A stretch of DNA of 6,189 nt from an uncultured Campylobacter sp. GTDB lineage: Bacteria > Campylobacterota > Campylobacteria > Campylobacterales > Campylobacteraceae. The stretch is taken from positions 1 through 6,189 of the forward strand of contig CALCKS010000118.1 of assembly GCA_937965895.1 (NCBI GenBank). Reading direction: 5' to 3'. The notes below the pieces were generated by a model, which saw only the letters and a list, made by a program, of their open reading frames with translations, had not been told where the DNA came from and made no database searches. The translations under genes and the position numbers were made by a program. Shown here piece by piece: positions 6,138 through 6,189 of this stretch; positions within the stretch are counted from its first letter, which is position 1, and the number at the start of each line of letters is the position of its first letter.

Positions 6138-6189
6138 TGGTGTCCTGTGCTGGACTCGAACCAGCGACCCCTTCATTAAAAGTGAAATG
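6138..6189 (-). tRNA. tRNA-Lys (TTT), 5' part beyond the window
   Basis: The last 52 bases on the minus strand form the 3' two thirds of a tRNA: anticodon stem TTTCA/TGAAG around CTTTTAA (anticodon TTT, 6178-6180), a T-arm with GTTCGAG, the 3' acceptor strand ACAGGAC, discriminator A and CCA. The D-arm and 5' acceptor strand lie past the end of the window, so the acceptor pairing cannot be checked. It precedes tRNA-Val by 19 bases in the same leftward cluster. Confidence 0.9.

Overview
The window looks like chromosomal DNA from a Campylobacter of the higher-GC oral/enteric group (C. showae, rectus, curvus or concisus type). This rests on the gene families, the futalosine menaquinone gene mqnC next to an M16 peptidase homologue as in other Epsilonproteobacteria, the style of RecG, and the very frequent AAATTT words in genes of otherwise moderate GC. 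The species assignment is inference.

Left part (1-4201, + strand): three tightly packed genes. mqnC (menaquinone synthesis by the futalosine route) starts at a TTG behind a good Shine-Dalgarno sequence. It overlaps an M16-family peptidase homologue by one base, and that gene in turn overlaps recG by 11 bases. The M16 protein has lost the N-terminal HxxEH zinc motif, so it is probably the non-catalytic partner of a heteromeric protease. RecG carries all the helicase motifs plus an unusual low-complexity stretch between motifs II and III. The packing suggests one transcript, although the three products have no obvious common pathway.

Middle part (4202-4873, + strand): after a 66-base gap with a dyad and a possible promoter comes a single type IV pilin-like / type II secretion-like pseudopilin with a class III leader. 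It could belong to the DNA-uptake apparatus, but no partner genes are present.

Right part (4874-5783): about 0.9 kb of AT-rich DNA without an intact gene. It holds fragments of hydrophobic reading frame broken by stops, which may be a decayed membrane-protein gene, and several small inverted repeats. From 5784 to the end lies a leftward-transcribed tRNA cluster. In transcription order it is Lys(TTT), cut by the window edge, then Val(TAC), Asp(GTC), Lys(CTT) and Glu(CTC), each with an encoded CCA. The protein genes and the tRNA cluster converge on the AT-rich gap.

No convincing new multi-gene system was found. The most interesting signals are the strong over-representation of AAATTT (a form of RAATTY), the RecG insertion, the pseudoenzyme M16 protein and the decayed region beside the tRNAs.
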